Translations under genes and position numbers: made by a program
Shown: positions 62,304 through 64,000 of the stretch, piece by piece
Layout of the letters: each line of letters begins with the position of its first letter
Position numbering within the stretch: the first letter of the stretch is position 1
The notes under the pieces: generated by a model
What the model was told of the DNA's origin: nothing
The model's database searches: none
The model's input: only the letters and a program-made list of their open reading frames with translations
Assembly (NCBI RefSeq): GCF_000425745.1
Contig: NZ_AUEA01000006.1
Location: forward strand, 1 to 64,000
Direction: 5' to 3'
DNA length: 64,000 nucleotides
Source: Pseudomonas cremoricolorata DSM 17059 = NBRC 16634
Lineage (GTDB): Bacteria > Pseudomonadota > Gammaproteobacteria > Pseudomonadales > Pseudomonadaceae

Positions 62304-64000
62304 TCAGACGGTGGCTTCGAGGAAGTCTTGGGCGAAACGCTGCAGCACGCCACCGGCCTCATAGATCGACACTTCTTCACCGGTGTCCAGGCGACAGGTC
62401 ACCGGCACCTCCAGGCGTTCGCCGTCGCGCCGGGTGATGACTAACGTCAGGGTCGCGCGTGGCGTGCGCTGGCCGACCACGTCATAGGTTTCGCTGCCAT
62501 CGAGGGCCAACGTGCGGCGGTCGGTGCCGGGGTGAAACTCCAGCGGCAGCACGCCCATGCCCACCAGGTTGGTGCGGTGGATGCGCTCGAAGCCCTCGGC
62601 GACGATGGCCTCGACCCCAGCCAGGCGCACGCCCTTGGCCGCCCAGTCGCGGGACGAGCCCTGGCCGTAGTCGCCGCCGGCCACGATGATCAGCGGCTGC
62701 TTGCGCGCCATGTAGGTTTCGATCGCCTCCCACATGCGCGTCACCTGGCCTTCCGGCTCCAGGCGGGTCAACGAGCCCTGGCGCACCTTGCCGTCGGCGT
62801 CGCGGACCATCTCGTTGAACAGCTTGGGGTTGGCGAAGGTGGCGCGCTGCGCGGTGAGGTGGTCGCCGCGGTGGGTGGCGTAGGAGTTGAAGTCCTCTTC
62901 CGGCAGGCCCATCTTGGCCAGGTACTCGCCGGCAGCGCTGTCACGCATGATGGCGTTGGACGGCGACAGGTGGTCGGTGGTGATGTTGTCCGGCAGCACC
63001 GCCAGCGGGCGCATGCCGGTCAGGCTGCGTTCACCGGCCAGGGCGCCTTCCCAGTACGGCGGGCGGCGAATGTAGGTGCTCATTGGCCGCCACTGGTACA
63101 ACGGCGGCACGCTCGGGCCGCTGTGGCTGTCGATGGCGAACATGGGGATGTACACCTGGCGGAACTGCTCGGGCCTGACCGCTGCCTTGACCATGGCGTC
63201 GATCTCGGCATCGCTCGGCCAGATGTCCTTGAGGCGGATTTCCCGGCCATCGACCACGCCAAGCACATCCTTCTCGATGTCGAAACGGATGGTGCCAGCA
63301 ATCGCGTAGGCCACCACCAGCGGCGGCGAGGCGAGGAACGCCTGCTTGGCGTACGGGTGGATGCGCCCGTCGAAGTTGCGGTTGCCCGACAGCACGGCGG
63401 TGGCGTACAGGTCGCGGTCGATGATCTCTTGCTGGATCTGCGCATCCAGCGCACCCGACATGCCGTTGCAGGTGGTGCAGGCGAAGGCGACGATGCCAAA
63501 ACCCAATTGCTCGAGTTCCTGCTCCAGCCCGGCCTCTTGCAGGTACAGCTGTACCGCCCGCGAACCCGGCGCCAGCGATGATTTGACCCACGGCTTGCGG
63601 CTCAGCCCGAGGCGGTTGGCATTGCGCGCCAGCAGCCCGGCGGCGATGACGTTGCGCGGGTTGCTGGTGTTGGTGCAACTGGTGATGGCGGCGATGATCA
63701 CCGCGCCGTCGGGCATCTGCCCGGGCACATCGTCCCAGGCGCCGGCGATGCCCTTGGTCGCCAGATCACTGGTGGCGACCCGCGCGTGCGGGTTGGAGGG
63801 CCCGGCGAGGTTACGCACCACGCTGCCCAGGTCGAAGCTCAGCACCCGCTCATAGTCGGCCTGCACCAAGCTGTCGGCCCACAGCCCGGCCACCTTGGCG
63901 TAGGTTTCCACCAGTTGCACCTGCTGCTCTTCACGGCCGGTCAGGCGCAGATAGTCGAGGGTCTGTTGGTCGATGGCGAACATCGCCGCAGTGGCGCCGT
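62304..64000 (-). CDS. acnD: Fe/S-dependent 2-methylcitrate dehydratase AcnD, 5' end cut
   Basis: The C-terminal 565 codons are present, continuing past the right edge. Aconitase-family cluster ligands are seen in ITSCTNTSNP and FACTTCNGMSG, and the swivel domain contains GGDYGQGSSRDWA. With the adjacent prpF this is AcnD, which forms 2-methylaconitate from 2-methylcitrate. The start of the gene lies outside the window. Confidence 0.93.
   Translation of the reverse strand, partial: GATAAMFAIDQQTLDYLRLTGREEQQVQLVETYAKVAGLWADSLVQADYERVLSFDLGSVVRNLAGPSNPHARVATSDLATKGIAGAWDDVPGQMPDGAVIIAAITSCTNTSNPRNVIAAGLLARNANRLGLSRKPWVKSSLAPGSRAVQLYLQEAGLEQELEQLGFGIVAFACTTCNGMSGALDAQIQQEIIDRDLYATAVLSGNRNFDGRIHPYAKQAFLASPPLVVAYAIAGTIRFDIEKDVLGVVDGREIRLKDIWPSDAEIDAMVKAAVRPEQFRQVYIPMFAIDSHSGPSVPPLYQWRPMSTYIRRPPYWEGALAGERSLTGMRPLAVLPDNITTDHLSPSNAIMRDSAAGEYLAKMGLPEEDFNSYATHRGDHLTAQRATFANPKLFNEMVRDADGKVRQGSLTRLEPEGQVTRMWEAIETYMARKQPLIIVAGGDYGQGSSRDWAAKGVRLAGVEAIVAEGFERIHRTNLVGMGVLPLEFHPGTDRRTLALDGSETYDVVGQRTPRATLTLVITRRDGERLEVPVTCRLDTGEEVSIYEAGGVLQRFAQDFLEATV

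Overview
The window is a high-GC Pseudomonas chromosome segment, most like the P. putida or P. chlororaphis/fluorescens groups. The evidence is the right flank: dusA, tal, the rssB/rssC-type pair, mlaA, queF, copRS and acnD-prpF all read as typical Pseudomonas proteins. An aldoxime/nitrile gene cluster there has the same order as the one known from P. chlororaphis B23. A degenerate P. putida-type REP element is also present. Species assignment is inference.

Positions 1 to about 39,880 are a temperate prophage integrated into the 5' end of dusA, with a dusA-adjacent tyrosine integrase at 38640-39773. I found no left attachment copy of dusA, so the element probably runs off the left edge. It is a mosaic. 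Packaging and head genes are lambda-like (Nu1, GpA, gpW, portal, S49 protease with a nested scaffold, decoration protein D, gpE-type capsid; 20794-27898). The contractile tail is P2-like (V, W, J, I, H-type fibre, FI, FII, E/E', T, U, X, D; 5611-20474). Lysis genes (GH19 endolysin, nested Rz/Rz1) are at 4450-5573. A Dam-type methylase and several small cargo genes lie at 317-4298, including a HEPN-like protein and a GNAT protein. All these genes are on the minus strand.

Upstream of the late genes are a holin, two minus-strand terminators and a possible late regulator (28041-29140). Next come an AC-rich repeat array (29181-29452) and a primase-helicase (29466-32258). Then follow a zinc-finger protein, a CII-like protein and a Cro/YdaS-like protein, facing a plus-strand S24-type repressor. 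The same palindromic operator occurs on both sides of the repressor gene. The right copy covers a promoter for a plus-strand operon (34233-36286) that encodes two PrtN-like activators and four small unknown or membrane proteins. A visibly AT-rich AIPR-family gene (putative abortive infection) sits between that operon and the integrase.

From 39878 onward the DNA is bacterial. The catabolic cluster 42559-53298 encodes, in order of chemistry, aldoxime dehydratase, Fe-type nitrile hydratase (alpha, beta and a CobW-type metallochaperone), amidase and acyl-CoA synthetase. It also holds an outer-membrane channel, a soluble PAS chemoreceptor and an AraC-type regulator. Two near-identical direct-repeat sites upstream of the amidase and aldoxime dehydratase genes are the likely AraC binding sites. 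The rest is housekeeping: an anti-sigma pathway pair (rssC/rssB-like), a PilZ protein, MlaA, a HAD-like protein, a DUF4404 protein, QueF, a copper-binding protein with CopRS, and PrpF with the 3' part of AcnD at the right edge.
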